The notes below the pieces were generated by a model. That model ran no database searches. It was not told the DNA's origin and was given only the letters and a program-made list of their open reading frames with translations. A program made the translations under genes and the position numbers. From Chloroflexota bacterium (GTDB lineage: Bacteria; Chloroflexota; Anaerolineae; Aggregatilineales; Phototrophicaceae): DNA of 5,740 nucleotides. This document shows, piece by piece, positions 5,557 to 5,740 of the stretch; within the stretch, counting starts at the first letter, position 1, and each line of letters begins with the position of its first letter. Where the stretch lies: assembly GCA_010092805.1 (NCBI GenBank), contig JAADYY010000009.1, positions 1-5,740 of the forward strand, written 5' to 3'.

Positions 5557-5566
5557 GCCGAGTCAA
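5538..5566 (-). promoter_or_regulatory. Proximal dnaJ promoter, sigma-70 type
   Basis: On the minus strand TTGACT (5561-5566) and TACGAT (5538-5543) are separated by exactly 17 bases. Transcription would start near 5530, leaving a leader of about 50 bases before the dnaJ ATG. Confidence 0.65.
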
Positions 5567-5612
5567 CGGGGCGTGGGCTTTTCTTACGCAACATTAGTGT
5601 CGGCGGCGGCGC

Positions 5613-5643
5613 TTGGAACGAATCGCGGGGTTGTGCGTATACT
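5613..5643 (+). promoter_or_regulatory. Possible divergent plus-strand promoter
   Basis: TTGGAA (5613-5618) and TATACT (5638-5643) are 19 bases apart, longer than ideal for sigma-70. The same stretch also reads GGAAC-N16-CGTAT (5615-5640), which resembles promoters of ECF sigma factors. It would drive a transcript running out of the window to the right. Which reading is right, if either, cannot be decided here. Confidence 0.3.
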
Positions 5644-5664
5644 GTCTCAGATGCTGTTGGTCAA
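5636..5664 (-). promoter_or_regulatory. Distal dnaJ promoter, sigma-70 type
   Basis: On the minus strand TTGACC (5659-5664) and TATACG (5636-5641) are separated by 17 bases. Transcription would start near 5629 and reach dnaJ after a leader of about 150 bases that runs through the proximal promoter and its dyads. An inverted repeat CAATC-N5-GATTG (5662-5676) overlaps the -35. Confidence 0.6.
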
Positions 5665-5698
5665 TCGATTTGATTGTGTTTTGGCCCGCATCCCCCTG

Positions 5699-5733
5699 CC
5701 CCTGCTCCCAGCGTCAGCGTTCGGGAGCAGGGG
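5699..5733. terminator. 11-bp hairpin at the right edge
   Basis: CCCCTGCTCCC (5699-5709) pairs perfectly with GGGAGCAGGGG (5723-5733) around a 13-base loop. It may end a minus-strand gene lying to the right, just before the dnaJ promoters. There is no T-run after it on the minus strand, and on the plus strand it is followed by AGAAAAC, so direction and role are uncertain. Confidence 0.55.
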
Positions 5734-5740
5734 AGAAAAC

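Larger units (their letters stand above)
5479..5740. other. Gene-free control region upstream of dnaJ
   Basis: No credible gene is seen in these 262 bases. The stretch holds two minus-strand promoters, several overlapping inverted repeats, a possible plus-strand promoter that would serve a gene to the right of the window, and a hairpin at the right edge. A 29-codon minus-strand frame (5505-5594) crosses the proximal promoter but has no ribosome binding site and is not called. Confidence 0.7.

Noticed and set aside
5505..5594. 29-codon minus-strand frame between the two dnaJ promoters, a possible leader peptide
   Set aside because: There is no ribosome binding site, it overlaps the proximal promoter elements, and it has no attenuator-like codon run.
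1..5740. Mobile elements, CRISPR arrays, tRNA or defence systems
   Set aside because: No transposase-like protein, no spaced direct repeats, no tRNA-like T-arm with matching cloverleaf, and no defence-family domains were seen.

Overview
The window is about 60% GC and reads like an ordinary chromosomal stretch of a free-living, GC-rich bacterium. The mix of families suggests Chloroflexota, probably Anaerolineae or a relative: a DUF951 protein beside an MGDG-synthase-type glycosyltransferase, a lipoprotein HtrA, and a zinc-finger-less DnaJ. This placement rests on family resemblance only. I see no insertion sequence, phage gene, CRISPR array, tRNA or rRNA, and no sign of recent transfer.

Layout from left to right. 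Bases 1-48 are probably the last 15 codons of a plus-strand gene that enters from the left. Bases 60-1252 hold a minus-strand pair: a site-2-type membrane metalloprotease (M50) followed, after 5 bases, by an HD-domain phosphohydrolase. A perfect extended -10 promoter lies just upstream of the protease. Bases 1286-1652 are a gene-free divergent intergenic region with candidate promoters on both strands and several GC-rich hairpins, but no RNA family I can name. Bases 1653-3133 hold a plus-strand pair: a small DUF951 protein with an EPQT-repeat N-terminus, and a UDP-sugar:diacylglycerol glycosyltransferase that starts with TTG inside the DUF951 stop codon (TTGA overlap). A 15-bp hairpin separates it from the convergent minus-strand genes. 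Bases 3216-5478 hold, in transcription order, a DnaJ/CbpA-type co-chaperone and an HtrA-type lipoprotein protease, with a 12-bp hairpin between them. Bases 5479-5740 are gene-free and contain two good minus-strand sigma-70-type promoters for dnaJ, a cluster of inverted repeats on the proximal one, and a hairpin at the right edge.

Functionally the window has three small modules: membrane proteolysis plus a phosphohydrolase, membrane glycolipid synthesis, and protein quality control (cytoplasmic co-chaperone with extracytoplasmic protease). All are chromosomal housekeeping or stress functions. I find no convincing undescribed system. The parts most worth a second look are the dnaJ control region (stacked dyads, shared palindromic -10), the unexplained 1286-1652 intergenic region, and the regular use of GC-rich hairpins without T-tracts at gene ends.
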